The notes beneath the pieces are model-generated. The model was not told the DNA's origin, ran no database searches, and saw nothing but the letters and a program-made list of their open reading frames with translations. 64,000 nt of DNA from assembly GCA_024707405.1 (NCBI GenBank), contig JANPZU010000005.1:434001-498000 (forward strand), read 5' to 3'. Origin of the DNA: Luteimonas sp. (GTDB taxonomy: Bacteria; Pseudomonadota; Gammaproteobacteria; Xanthomonadales; Xanthomonadaceae). Position numbers and translations under genes: made by a program. Positions 28,239 to 38,311 of this stretch are shown piece after piece (the first letter of the stretch is position 1; each line of letters begins with the position of its first letter).

Positions 28239-28435
28239 GGAGATTCTCCTGGCGCGCGGCGGGCCGGAAACCGATGTCCGGACATTGCGCGATGCCCGAC
28301 GGTAGCACTTCCCGTGTACGGGGCCGTGACGACCGGCGCAAACAGGTGCGCGCCGTTGCCTGCCGTGCATGTCGGGCGCCGTGCGCCCGTGGCTACGATG
28401 CGGCCGCCGCCATGCAGGCGCGACCCGGCCGCGGC

Positions 28436-29845
<1,410 letters not shown>

Positions 29846-29997
29846 GGGACAGCCGGAACAGGGTTGGAAGTGCAGGGAGTCGGGGGCGGGGGATCCACGA
29901 CGGTGACCAATTGTGACAGTTTTTGACCCAAGCGTGGAAGGTGTCACGGGTTTGGGCGAAGGGTATCTGTTCGGCTGGCAGGCGAGAGGGGGCGGTC

Positions 29998-30435
29998 GTC
30001 CTTCGACTCCGGGCCCGTGGCCCTACGCTCAGGACGAACGGGGCGTGAGGAGTGTTCTTCGGCTTCGGATCTGCGATACCGAGTTTCCTTCGGCTGATGC
30101 CACGCTTCCTTCGACTCCGGGCCTGTGGCCCTACGCTCAGGACGAACGGGGCGTGAGGAGTGTTCTTCGGCTTCGGATCTGCGATACCGAGTTTCCTTCG
30201 GCTGATGCCACGCTTCCTTCGACTCCGGGCCTGTGGCCCTACGCTCAGGACGAACGGGGGCGTGAGGAGAGTCCTTCGGCTTCGGATTTGCGATAACCAC
30301 GCTTCCTTCGGCTCCGGCGTTATGCACCTGCGCTCGGGACGAACGGTTTGGTTTGGCGGGGTGCCGGGAGGGTCGGGCATGCAGTTCCACGATCCCGTTC
30401 GCTCTGAGCGTAGCGAAGCGGAGTCGAAGAGCGGG
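29998..30435. repeat. 108-bp tandem repeat array between pilS and pilR
   Basis: Units begin CCTTCGACTCCGG at 30000, 30108 and 30216 (108-bp period), with a degenerate fourth at 30305. The first has inner stem GGGCC-CGT-GGCCC and the next two GGGCC-TGT-GGCCC, each followed by a CTTCGGCTTCGGATCTGCGA spacer. A separate reverse copy with inner CGCTTCGCTACG is at 30392-30432. The 617-base gap 29846-30462 holds this array and the pilR upstream region, with no gene seen. Confidence 0.9.
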
Positions 30436-30462
30436 TCGGATGCAGCAATGCCCAGGGCGAGC

Positions 30463-32103
30463 CTACGGTTTGCGCAGTGCCTGCTGGCCCGGGAGGTTGA
30501 TGCGGAAGCAGGCCCCGCCGGCGGGGACAGACACATATTGCAGCGCGGCTTCGTTGGCGCGGCAGAGTTCGTTGGCGATGTAGAGGCCCAGGCCGGTGCC
30601 GTTGTCGGAGGTGGTGAAGAACGGGCGGAACAGTTGCGGCACGACGGCATCGGGGATGCCGGGGCCGCGGTCGAGGATGCTGAGTACCGGGCCATCCTCG
30701 CCTTCTTCGAGGTGGATGGAGACGCGGGCGGGTTCGCCGGGCATGCGGCCGTAGCGCACGGCGTTGTTGACCAGTGCGGTGAGCACCTGCTGCATGTGGC
30801 GCGGGTCGAACATCGCCGACAGGGTGCCGAGGCCGCCGGTCAGTTGCAGCTTGGCGTTGTCTTCGGAGGCGATGAGCTTGTAGTCCTCGATGAAGTTCTC
30901 GACCACGGGCACCAGGTCGATGCTTTCGGGTTGCGCGCGTTCGCGCCGGGCGAGACCGAGCACGCTTTCGACGATGCCGTTGGTGCGCATGCATTGCTGG
31001 TGGATGATCTGCAGCAGGCGACGGTCGCTGGTGGTCAGGTCGTGCGATTCCTCAAGCAACTGCGTGGCGTAGTTGATGGCGGCCAGCGGGTTGCGGATCT
31101 CGTGCGCGAGGCTGGCGGAGAAGCGGCCCATCGCGGCGAGGGTGATCGACTCGGCGCGCCGCGAGAGCATCGAGGTGTCGTCGAGGAAGATCAGGGTGGA
31201 ATTGCTGAAGGCGAGCAGGCGCACGAAGCGCGGCAGCACTTCGGCATCGTCGTGTCCGTAGACCAGCGGAGTCTCGTCGGCCTTGCCGTCGCGCAGCCAG
31301 GTGGCCAGGCGCTGGGCGAGGCTGGGCGCGAGTTGCGACAGCGACTGGCCGTGCAGGCCGAGCGGGGAGATGTCGTCGTCGTCGCGCAGCAACGCCATCG
31401 CCGCTTCGTTGGCAAGGCGGACATGGCCGCTGCCATCCACCAGCAGCACGCCGGTGCGCATGCGGCGGATGATGAGTTCGTTGATCTCGGCGAGATTGGC
31501 GGCCTCGGCGCCGCGGCGGTCGGCCAGTTCCTGCGAGGCATGCATCTGCCGCCCCATCATGCTGGCCAGTGCGGCGACGGCGAGGTAGGCCACGGCATAC
31601 ATCATCACTTCCGCGAACGGACGCGCGCTGTTGCCGGGCTCGAAGTTGTACCAGGTGAATTCCGCGACCAGCACCAGCGACGCCGCGCCTGCCACCACCA
31701 GCGCGATGCGCTGCCGGAGGAACAGCGCCGAGGCGGCGACGTTGAACAGCAGCATCAGCGCCACGCCGGCGCGGGCGCCGGTGATGGCGTGGGTGATGAC
31801 GCCGGCGACCAGGATGTCCATCGCCACGGCCAGCAGCACCAGCTTGGCGAAGTTGTCGTGGTGCCAGCGGGTGCGCCAGTAGACGAGGCTGGCGAACAGC
31901 AGGTAGCCGACCGCGGTGCCTTGCGCGGCTGCCGGCGAATGGAGGTGGCCGATCAGGGTGCCGACGGGGCTGAACACCACCAGTGCCAGCAACGCGGCTT
32001 CGAGGATCCGGTAGAGCGAAAACAGGCGCAGTTCGCGATGCAGCGACCGATCCCTGTGGGCGTCGTCGACGGCGGGCTCGGACAAGGTGTGCGCGATGCT
32101 CAT
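30463..32103 (-). CDS. pilS: type IV pilus sensor kinase PilS
   Basis: Membrane histidine kinase partnered with PilR. ATG 32103 gives 546 residues. About six membrane helices fill residues 25-195, with a cytoplasmic PAS-like domain at about 215-320. The H box SLAHEIRNPLAAINYATQL is followed by the N box ALVNNAVRYG, G1 DRGPGIPD and G2 GTGLGLYIANEL. In Pseudomonas PilS senses the pilin level in the inner membrane and adjusts PilR; that role is inferred here. The gene is encoded divergently from sucC, and the repeat array downstream separates it from pilR, so the pair may not form a single operon. Confidence 0.94.
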   Translation of the reverse strand: MSIAHTLSEPAVDDAHRDRSLHRELRLFSLYRILEAALLALVVFSPVGTLIGHLHSPAAAQGTAVGYLLFASLVYWRTRWHHDNFAKLVLLAVAMDILVAGVITHAITGARAGVALMLLFNVAASALFLRQRIALVVAGAASLVLVAEFTWYNFEPGNSARPFAEVMMYAVAYLAVAALASMMGRQMHASQELADRRGAEAANLAEINELIIRRMRTGVLLVDGSGHVRLANEAAMALLRDDDDISPLGLHGQSLSQLAPSLAQRLATWLRDGKADETPLVYGHDDAEVLPRFVRLLAFSNSTLIFLDDTSMLSRRAESITLAAMGRFSASLAHEIRNPLAAINYATQLLEESHDLTTSDRRLLQIIHQQCMRTNGIVESVLGLARRERAQPESIDLVPVVENFIEDYKLIASEDNAKLQLTGGLGTLSAMFDPRHMQQVLTALVNNAVRYGRMPGEPARVSIHLEEGEDGPVLSILDRGPGIPDAVVPQLFRPFFTTSDNGTGLGLYIANELCRANEAALQYVSVPAGGACFRINLPGQQALRKP

Positions 32104-32235
32104 GGGATGGGGGTCGAGTATAGGGCCATCCGCGGGGCATCCAAGATGTTCGACTTTGGTCTTGCCAATGGCGGCCAGGGGTGGCTGCAGGCGCGGTGTG
32201 GCGGGCCCGGGGGCGGGGCGGGCCATCGGGCCGTT

Positions 32236-32264
32236 TTGCCCGAGCCCGACGCATGGGGGACAAT
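32236..32264 (+). promoter_or_regulatory. candidate sucC promoter
   Basis: TTGCCC (32236-32241) and GACAAT (32259-32264) are 17 bases apart, 78 bases before the sucC start, in the divergent pilS-sucC gap. The match is moderate. Confidence 0.5.
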
Positions 32265-32341
32265 AAGGGGCTGCGCCTTGGCAGCCGGTGGGGAGCCGGC
32301 CGCCCGCAGGCGCAACGACACTCCTTCCCGCAGGACCCCAC

Positions 32342-33511
32342 ATGAACTTTCACGAATACCAGGCCAAGCAGTTGTTCGCCGATTACGGCATTGCGGTGCC
32401 GGCCGGGCGCGTCGCGCGCTCGCCGGAAGAAGCGGTCGATGCCGCCAAGGCCATTCCCGGCGACCTCTGGGTGGTCAAGGCCCAGATCCACGCGGGTGGC
32501 CGCGGCAAGGCCGGCGGCGTGAAGCTGGCGCGCTCGCTGGACGAAGTGCGCGAATACGCCAAGGCGATGCTCGGCACGAAGATGGAGACCTACCAGTCGG
32601 CCGGCGTGGCGCTGCCGATCGATTCGGTGCTGATCTCCGAAGGCACCGACATCGACAAGGAACTCTATCTGTCGGTGCTGGTGGATCGCAGCACGCAGTC
32701 GATCACCTTCATTGCCTCGTCCGAAGGCGGCGTGGACATCGAGCAGGTCGCTGCCGAGACGCCGGAGAAGATCCAGACCCTCAACGTGAACTACGTGCAG
32801 GGCCTGCAGCCTTACCAGACGCGCGAGATCGGCTTCAAGCTGGGCCTCAATGCCAAGCAGGTCGGCCAGTTGGGCAAGATCATGCTGGGCCTGTTCAAGC
32901 TGTTCAACGAGAAGGATCTGGCGCTGGTGGAACTCAACCCGCTGGCAATCCTCACCGACGGCAACCTCGCCGTGCTCGACGGCAAGGTGAACTCCGACGA
33001 CAACGCCTCGTTCCGCCATGCCGACCTGGTCGCCATGCGCGACATCCGCCAGGAAGACGAGACCGAGGTCAAGGCCAGCCAGCACGACCTGAACTACGTG
33101 ACCATGGACGGCAACATCGGTTGCATGGTCAACGGCGCGGGCCTGGCGATGGCGACGATGGACGTGATCAAGCTCAACGGCGGCGAGCCGGCGAACTTCC
33201 TGGACGTGGGCGGCGGCGCGACCAAGGAGCGCGTGACCGAGGCGTTCAAGCTGATCCTGTCGAGCGACAAGGTGAAGGCGATCTTCGTCAACATCTTCGG
33301 CGGCATCGTGCGCAACGACGTGATCGCCGAGGGCATCATCGCCGCGGTGAAGGATGTCGGCGTCAAGGTGCCGGTGGTGGTGCGCCTGGAAGGCACGAAC
33401 GTCGAGGAAGGCAAGAAGCTGCTGCGCGAAAGCGGGCTGGCGCTGATTGCCGCCGACGACATCAACGACGGTGCCCGCAAGGCCGTCGAGGCCGTGAAGC
33501 AGGCCGCCTGA
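32342..33511 (+). CDS. sucC: succinyl-CoA synthetase subunit beta
   Basis: ADP-forming beta subunit of succinyl-CoA synthetase, the tricarboxylic acid cycle enzyme that makes ATP or GTP from succinyl-CoA. ATG 32342 gives 389 residues starting [17 protein letters not shown], the standard length. The ATP-grasp domain (about residues 9-230) includes [16 protein letters not shown], and the C-terminal ligase domain has [10 protein letters not shown] and [13 protein letters not shown]. It is followed by sucD after a 96-base gap that holds a paired palindromic repeat. The pair otherwise forms the usual sucCD operon. Confidence 0.97.
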   Translation: MNFHEYQAKQLFADYGIAVPAGRVARSPEEAVDAAKAIPGDLWVVKAQIHAGGRGKAGGVKLARSLDEVREYAKAMLGTKMETYQSAGVALPIDSVLISEGTDIDKELYLSVLVDRSTQSITFIASSEGGVDIEQVAAETPEKIQTLNVNYVQGLQPYQTREIGFKLGLNAKQVGQLGKIMLGLFKLFNEKDLALVELNPLAILTDGNLAVLDGKVNSDDNASFRHADLVAMRDIRQEDETEVKASQHDLNYVTMDGNIGCMVNGAGLAMATMDVIKLNGGEPANFLDVGGGATKERVTEAFKLILSSDKVKAIFVNIFGGIVRNDVIAEGIIAAVKDVGVKVPVVVRLEGTNVEEGKKLLRESGLALIAADDINDGARKAVEAVKQAA

Positions 33512-33524
33512 TTTCATTCCGTCC

Positions 33525-33593
33525 GTAGGGCGGGCCTTGGCCCGCCGATGGGCAAATCGCGATTTCAAGACGGCGGGCCAAGGCCCGCCCTAC
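33525..33593. repeat. paired inverted repeat between sucC and sucD
   Basis: GTAGGGCGGGCCTTGGCCCG (with CCG following) at 33525-33547 returns as its exact reverse complement at 33571-33593 across 23 bases. Each arm also contains the internal palindrome GGGCC-TT-GGCCC. It lies within the sucCD operon, and the sucD ribosome-binding site (AGGAAA) begins a few bases after the right arm. It looks like a REP doublet. Confidence 0.88.
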
Positions 33594-33607
33594 AGGAAAC
33601 GAACCAG

Positions 33608-34483
33608 ATGAGCGTTTTGGTCAACAAGAACACCAAGGTGATCGTGCAGGGCTTCACCGGCCAGCAGGGCACCTTCCACGCGACCCAGATGGTCGAATAC
33701 GGCACGCAGGTCGTCGGCGGCGTGACGCCGGGCAAGGGCGGCACCACCCACATCGGCCTGCCGGTGTTCAACACCGTGCGCGAAGCGGTCGAAGCGACCG
33801 GCGCCGATGCGTCGGTGATCTACGTGCCGCCGCCGTTCGCGGCCGATGCGATCCTCGAAGCGGCCGACGCCGGCATCAAGGTGATCGTCGCGATCACCGA
33901 GGGCATCCCGGTGCTCGACATGCTGCGCGTCAAGAACACGCTGAAGGGTTATCCGGACGTGGTGTTGATCGGGCCGAACTGCCCGGGCGTCATCACCCCC
34001 GGCGAGTGCAAGATCGGCATCATGCCGGGCCACATCCACATGCCGGGCAAGGTGGGCATCGTGTCCCGCAGCGGCACGCTGACCTATGAAGCCGTGAAGC
34101 AGACCACCGACGCCGGCCTCGGCCAGTCGACCTGCATCGGCATCGGTGGCGACCCGATCAACGGCACCAACTTCATCGATGCGCTGAAGCTGTTCCAGGA
34201 AGATCCGCAGACCGAAGGCATCATCATGGTCGGCGAGATCGGCGGCAGCGCCGAGGAAGAAGCGGCCGAGTACATCAGCAAGCACGTGACCAAGCCGGTG
34301 GTCGGCTTCATCGCCGGCGCGTCGGCCCCGAAGGGCAAGCGCATGGGCCATGCCGGCGCGATCGCGTCGGGCGGCTCGGGCACGGCCGAGGGCAAGTTCG
34401 CCGCGATGGAAAAGGCCGGCGTGACCACCGTGAAGTCGCCGGGCGACCTGGGGGCGGCGATTGCCAAGCGCCTGAACGGCTGA
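33608..34483 (+). CDS. sucD: succinyl-CoA synthetase subunit alpha
   Basis: Alpha subunit carrying the phosphorylated active-site histidine. ATG 33608 gives 291 residues beginning [20 protein letters not shown]. The CoA-binding region includes [10 protein letters not shown] and GIPVLDM, and the active-site His (about residue 247) lies in [18 protein letters not shown]. Subunit length is normal. Frame extends upstream through the repeat to 33548, but the AGGAAA site and the family start favour 33608. A hairpin terminator follows 50 bases downstream. Confidence 0.97.
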   Translation: MSVLVNKNTKVIVQGFTGQQGTFHATQMVEYGTQVVGGVTPGKGGTTHIGLPVFNTVREAVEATGADASVIYVPPPFAADAILEAADAGIKVIVAITEGIPVLDMLRVKNTLKGYPDVVLIGPNCPGVITPGECKIGIMPGHIHMPGKVGIVSRSGTLTYEAVKQTTDAGLGQSTCIGIGGDPINGTNFIDALKLFQEDPQTEGIIMVGEIGGSAEEEAAEYISKHVTKPVVGFIAGASAPKGKRMGHAGAIASGGSGTAEGKFAAMEKAGVTTVKSPGDLGAAIAKRLNG

Positions 34484-34531
34484 GTCCGGTATTCGTCATC
34501 CCGGCGAAGGCCGGGATCCGGCAGGATCAGT

Positions 34532-34556
34532 GGAAGGCCGCCCCCGGGCGGCCTTC
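34532..34556 (+). terminator. terminator after sucD
   Basis: GAAGGCCGCC and GGCGGCCTTC form a ten-bp stem around CCCCG, about 50 bases after sucD. The 3' side (TGCGTTTGG) has only a weak T content. A short REP-like sequence (CATCCCGGCGAAGGCCGGGAT, 21 bases in total, 34498-34518) lies between the gene and this hairpin. Confidence 0.65.
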
Positions 34557-34599
34557 TGCGTTTGGAGCCCCCGGGCATCTGCCCGGCAAAAAGGATTGT

Positions 34600-34726
34600 C
34601 GTCATTTCCGCGAAGTGCTTTTCAACGGCCACGGGCCGGTCAAGCGGGAATCCATGCCTGCCGTGAATTCTTGGACTGCCGCTTGACCGGCCTGTGGCTT
34701 TGGAAAAGCACCTCACGGGTATGACG
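34600..34726. repeat. long imperfect inverted repeat upstream of ccdAB
   Basis: Arms of about 47 bases (34600-34646 and 34680-34726) face each other across about 33 bases. Best-matched parts are GTGCTTTTC, GGCCGGTCAAGC and GTCAT at the outer ends; the arms differ at roughly a quarter of positions. The element lies in the 309-base sucD-ccdA gap and carries no gene. It looks like a small non-autonomous mobile element or its remnant. Confidence 0.65.
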
Positions 34727-34737
34727 GATTTCCGGGA

Positions 34738-34800
34738 TTGACGCGCACGGATGTCATGCGCATGATAAATGCGCATTCATTGGAGGCATGCCATGCGCAT
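34738..34800 (+). promoter_or_regulatory. ccdAB promoter with three palindromic operators
   Basis: ATGCGCAT, itself a palindrome, occurs at 34756-34763, 34769-34776 and 34793-34800. The third covers the ccdA start codon. A TTGACG -35 (34738-34743) and a weak ATGATA -10 (34762-34767, 18-base spacer) place the promoter between the first two. Repression by a CcdA-CcdB complex is the expected use. Confidence 0.65.
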
Positions 34801-35071
34801 CCGCGAAGACTATGCCGGCTACGGCAAGCGGGCCACCAACGTCAGCATCAACCAGGGCCTGCTGGAAGATGCCAAGGCGCTGGAGATCAACCTGTCCGCC
34901 ACGCTTGAGAAAGCGCTGGAGGCCGAAGTGCGCGCGCGCAAGCGCGAGCAGTGGCTGGAGGAGAACCGCGAGGCGATTGCCGCATACAACGCACGCATCG
35001 CGCGCGACGGGCTTGCAGGCGACCACGTGCGTGCCTTCAAGGCATCGCTCAAGGCATCGACCAAGTCGTGA
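34793..35071 (+). CDS. ccdA: CcdA-family antitoxin
   Basis: Antitoxin partner of the gyrase poison encoded next. ATG 34793 (GGAGG six bases upstream) gives 92 residues: a ribbon-helix-helix DNA-binding part at about 14-45 (KRATNVSINQGLLEDAKALE), then a charged, probably disordered toxin-binding tail (WLEENREAIAAYNARI). It is longer than F-plasmid CcdA (72 residues) by a Lys/Ser-rich C-terminal extension (KASLKASTKS). An ATG at 34788 is out of frame. The gene overlaps ccdB in the GTGA junction. The promoter shows three palindromes for autoregulation. Function by family resemblance. Confidence 0.88.
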   Translation: MRIREDYAGYGKRATNVSINQGLLEDAKALEINLSATLEKALEAEVRARKREQWLEENREAIAAYNARIARDGLAGDHVRAFKASLKASTKS

Positions 35072-35382
35072 GTCAGTTCCATGTCTATGCCAACACCGAT
35101 CCCGCGTCGCGGCGCGAGGTTCCCTGTTGGCTCAACGTGCAGAGCGATCTGATCGGTATCGCCGAGTCGCGCGTGGTCGTGCCATTGATCGCACCGGCCC
35201 AGGCGGGCCCCTTGCTCGGTCGCTTGATGCCGCTGTTGTCTGTCGGGGGCAAGCCGATGGTGATGGATACGGCGCAGATCACCAACGTGCCCCTGCAGAT
35301 GCTGGGCAAGCAGGTCGCGGATCTGTCCGATGACCGCCTGCATATCATCGACGCCCTCGACTTCCTGACGCATGGCATCTGA
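35068..35382 (+). CDS. ccdB: CcdB-family toxin
   Basis: Gyrase-targeting toxin of 104 residues starting at GTG 35068, which overlaps the ccdA stop (GTGA). Family features include SQFHVYANTD at the N-terminus, CWLNVQSDLI and VVVPLIAP, and the C-terminal helix DDRLHIIDALDFLTHGI. In F-plasmid CcdB the last three residues, Trp-Gly-Ile, are needed to poison GyrA; here they read His-Gly-Ile, so gyrase poisoning may be weakened or altered. The tract is inserted between sucD and nadE, with the nadE start one or no bases away. Confidence 0.88.
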   Translation: MSQFHVYANTDPASRREVPCWLNVQSDLIGIAESRVVVPLIAPAQAGPLLGRLMPLLSVGGKPMVMDTAQITNVPLQMLGKQVADLSDDRLHIIDALDFLTHGI

Positions 35383-35383
35383 C

Positions 35384-37021
35384 ATGACCGATACCCTCCG
35401 CATCGCGATGGCGCAGTTCGATTTCCCGGTGGGGGATGTCGCCGGCAACACGGCGTGCATCGTCGAGATGATCGCCGAGGCGCGCGATGAATACGGCGCC
35501 GACATCGTGCTGTTCCCGGAGCTGGCGATCAGCGGTTATCCCCCCGAAGACCTGCTGATGCGGCCCTCGTTCCTGGCCGATTGCGAAGCGGCGCTGCGCG
35601 AGGTGGCGAAGGCCGCGACCGGCATCGTGGCCGTCGTTGGCTGGCCCGAAAGCGCCGGCAGCATCCTCTACAACGCGGCCAGTGTGCTGCGCGACGGCAA
35701 GGTGGAAACGACCTATCGCAAACGCGAGCTGCCCAACTACAACGTGTTCGACGAGCGTCGCTACTTCCATGTCGATCCGGATGGCGGTTCCTGCGTGTTC
35801 GATGTCAACGACGTGCCGGTGGGCCTGGTGATCTGCGAAGACCTGTGGTTCGCCGAACCGCTGGCCGATACCGCGGGGCAGGGCGCGCAACTGGTGCTGG
35901 TGCCCAACGCCTCGCCGTTCGAGCGCGGCAAGCACGCACAGCGCGATGCGTTGCTGGCCGAGCGCACCAAGGAAGCCGGCGTCGCACTGGCCTACCTCAA
36001 CGTGGTGGGCGGGCAGGACGCACTGGTGTTCGATGGTGCCTCGGTGGTGGCCGATGCCGATGGCACGGTGCACCCGGCCGCGGCGGCGTTCACCGACCAG
36101 TGGCTGGTGGTGGATTACGACGTCGCCTCGCGCAAGTTCGCGCCGGTGGCGTGGATGGACGACGGCGACGAAAGCATGGACGCGCTGGCGTGGCGCGCGA
36201 TCGTGCGCGGCATCCGCGATTACTGCGGCAAGAACGGATTCTCCAAGGCTTGGCTCGGTCTGTCGGGCGGCATCGATTCGTCCATCGTGCTGGCGTTGGC
36301 GGTGGAAGCGCTGGGCGCGGAAAACGTCACGGCGGTGCGGATGCCGTCGCGCTTCACCGCGGGGCTGTCAAACGATCTTGCACAGGAACAATGCGATGCG
36401 CTGGGCGTGAAGTTGCTGGCACTGCCCATCGAGAAGCCGTTCCAGGGATTCCTCGACACGCTGGCCGACACGTTCGATGGCAAGCCCGCGGACACGACCG
36501 AGGAAAACCTGCAGTCGCGCACGCGCGGCGCATTGCTGATGGCGCTGAGCAACAAGTTCGGCGGCCTGCTGCTGACCACCGGCAACAAGAGCGAGTACGC
36601 GGTTGGATACGCGACCATCTACGGCGACATGTGCGGCGGCTACGCGCCGATCAAGGATCTGTACAAGACCGAGGTCTATGGCCTGGCGAAATGGCGCAAC
36701 ACCGTGGGCGGTGCGCCGGTGATCCCGCCGGGCGTGATTGCGCGGCCGCCATCGGCGGAATTGCGAGACAACCAGACTGACCAGGATTCGCTGCCGCCGT
36801 ACGACGTGCTGGACGCGATCCTGTTCCGATACATCGACCTGGAGCAGTCGCGGGACGAGGTGGTCGGTGCTGGTTTCGATGCCGCCACCGTCGATCGCGT
36901 GCTGCGGCTGGTGCGGATCAGCGAATGGAAGCGGCACCAGGCCGCACCGGGGCCGAAGGTCTCGCGACGCGCCTTCGGCCGCGAACGACGCTATCCCATC
37001 AGCAACCGTTATCCGACCTGA
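35384..37021 (+). CDS. nadE: glutamine-dependent NAD+ synthetase
   Basis: Converts nicotinate adenine dinucleotide to NAD+ with ATP and ammonia from glutamine. ATG 35384 gives 545 residues. The N-terminal glutaminase (nitrilase fold, about 1-260) has the triad Glu in LFPELAISGYP, Lys in RKRELPNYNVF and Cys in VICEDLW. The C-terminal synthetase has the P-loop LGLSGGIDSS near residue 290 and NKSEYAVGYATIYGD. An upstream in-frame ATG at 35372 overlaps ccdB. The gene follows the toxin by a single base, so it could be translationally coupled to ccdB. Confidence 0.96.
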   Translation: MTDTLRIAMAQFDFPVGDVAGNTACIVEMIAEARDEYGADIVLFPELAISGYPPEDLLMRPSFLADCEAALREVAKAATGIVAVVGWPESAGSILYNAASVLRDGKVETTYRKRELPNYNVFDERRYFHVDPDGGSCVFDVNDVPVGLVICEDLWFAEPLADTAGQGAQLVLVPNASPFERGKHAQRDALLAERTKEAGVALAYLNVVGGQDALVFDGASVVADADGTVHPAAAAFTDQWLVVDYDVASRKFAPVAWMDDGDESMDALAWRAIVRGIRDYCGKNGFSKAWLGLSGGIDSSIVLALAVEALGAENVTAVRMPSRFTAGLSNDLAQEQCDALGVKLLALPIEKPFQGFLDTLADTFDGKPADTTEENLQSRTRGALLMALSNKFGGLLLTTGNKSEYAVGYATIYGDMCGGYAPIKDLYKTEVYGLAKWRNTVGGAPVIPPGVIARPPSAELRDNQTDQDSLPPYDVLDAILFRYIDLEQSRDEVVGAGFDAATVDRVLRLVRISEWKRHQAAPGPKVSRRAFGRERRYPISNRYPT

Positions 37022-37037
37022 GACAAGCGCGCTGCCC

Positions 37038-37125
37038 CGTAGAGCGGAGCTTGCTCCGCTGTGCCCACGGGTTTGACGGCGCGCGACAGGGCGATAGCCG
37101 AGCAAGCTCGGCGCTACGGGAGGCG
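37038..37125. repeat. two dispersed hairpins after nadE
   Basis: GTAGAGCGGAGC-TT-GCTCCGCT at 37038-37060 and AGCCGAGC-AA-GCTCGGC (37097-37115) are members of one family. The first pairs G with C at the third stem position and the second C with G, so pairing is kept. Other copies are at 26174, 41031, 41086 and 48477. Confidence 0.8.
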
Positions 37126-37134
37126 CTGGCACGC

Positions 37135-37140
37135 CATAAT
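37135..37140 (+). promoter_or_regulatory. candidate -10 of the VKOR gene
   Basis: CATAAT followed by GCGCG lies 34 bases before the VKOR start. No convincing -35 is present. The same -10 plus GCG pattern precedes lpxC, secA, gloA and the ABC-F gene in this window. Confidence 0.4.
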
Positions 37141-37173
37141 GCGCGTTCAGACATCACTGGACGAGACGCCCGC

Positions 37174-38091
37174 ATGAGCAGGAAACACGGCGGAAAACGG
37201 CACGGCAAGCGGCACAAGGGTGGGCAGGAGATTGCGGGGACTCCCTCGGCGGCGACTGCGCCGCGATCGAAAACGGATCTCGCTTTGCGCGCGCTGACAC
37301 TGTTCGGTTTGCTGCTGACCGGGTACCTGACGCTCGTGGCGTTGCGCGAAACGGGCGCGGCGTTCTGTTCGCAAGGCTCGGGCTGCGACGTGGTGCAGAA
37401 CAGCCAGTGGTCGCGCTTCCTCGGCATGCCGATCGCGTTCTGGGGATTCGGTCTTTATGCCTTGCTGGCGTGGGTTGCGTGGCGGCCGGCGCCGCGGCTG
37501 GCGCGCTGGCGGCGGTTGTGGCGGCTGTCGTTCCTGGGCCTTGCGATCAGCGTCTACCTGACGGTCGCGGGCTGGGTCGCGCTGGGCGCGTTCTGCGTCT
37601 GGTGCCTGCTGTCGTTGGTGACGATGGTGGTGATCTTCGCCATCGTGCAGGTGACGAAGCCCGACAGCGCGCCCGGCCGGGCCTGGTCGACCTGGTTGCT
37701 GGGCAACGGCCTGGTCGCGTTGGCCGTGGTGGCGGCGTTGCATGTGTCGTCCACCGGCCTGCTCGACAACCGCGGCGATCCGCGCCTGCATGCCTTGGCC
37801 GGACACCTGGAGCAATCGGGTGCGAGGTTCTACGGTGCCTACTGGTGCCCCAACTGCACCGACCAGAAGCGCAGGTTCGGCGCTGCGGCCAAACGCCTGC
37901 CTTACGTGGAGTGCTCGCCGAACGGCCGCAACGGCGGCGTGGCCTTTGAATGCATCAGTGCAGGTATCAGCGGTTACCCGACCTGGGTCATCGGGGGCCG
38001 GCACTACGTCGAGACGATCGAACCGGAGCGGCTTGCGAGGATGACGGGCTTCGACTGGGATCGTGCTGGCAAGGGCGAAGAGGCCGAATAG
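37174..38091 (+). CDS. VKOR fused to a thioredoxin-like domain
   Basis: Inner-membrane vitamin K epoxide reductase homologue joined to a periplasmic thioredoxin-fold domain, expected to drive disulfide formation using quinone. The 305-residue product (ATG 37174, MSRKHGGKRHGKRHKGG) has four to five membrane helices at about 35-210. These carry the loop cysteine pair in FCSQGSGCDVV and the CxxC of FCVWCLLSL. A C-terminal domain has the active site YWCPNCTDQKRRFG. All four redox cysteines needed are present. The basic N-terminus should be cytoplasmic. No dsbA or dsbB is near, so it may replace or supplement them. Confidence 0.88.
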   Translation: MSRKHGGKRHGKRHKGGQEIAGTPSAATAPRSKTDLALRALTLFGLLLTGYLTLVALRETGAAFCSQGSGCDVVQNSQWSRFLGMPIAFWGFGLYALLAWVAWRPAPRLARWRRLWRLSFLGLAISVYLTVAGWVALGAFCVWCLLSLVTMVVIFAIVQVTKPDSAPGRAWSTWLLGNGLVALAVVAALHVSSTGLLDNRGDPRLHALAGHLEQSGARFYGAYWCPNCTDQKRRFGAAAKRLPYVECSPNGRNGGVAFECISAGISGYPTWVIGGRHYVETIEPERLARMTGFDWDRAGKGEEAE

Positions 38092-38246
38092 CCGGCCCAT
38101 TGCGCGGCAGGCGAGGGCGCTGCCGCAAGAGGCCGGGAGCGTGCCGCTGTCTCCGTGGCAGCGCGCCGAACGGTTGCGGTGATTGGCGGCGCCCGATGGT
38201 GCCTGCCAGCGAATGGCGAATGGTGGGGTTCCGGAGTCCGGAAACA

Positions 38247-38272
38247 GCAACGCCGCCTTGCGGCGGCGTTGC
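38247..38272. terminator. bidirectional hairpin between VKOR gene and bamD
   Basis: GCAACGCCGCC-TT-GGCGGCGTTGC, an 11-bp near-perfect palindrome, lies in the 220-base convergent gap. It can end transcription from both sides, although the T-run is short. Nothing else is seen in the gap. Confidence 0.75.
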
Positions 38273-38311
38273 ATCGTCGTGCGCTGCGGCGGGCGCGTGG
38301 CCCGCGTGCGA

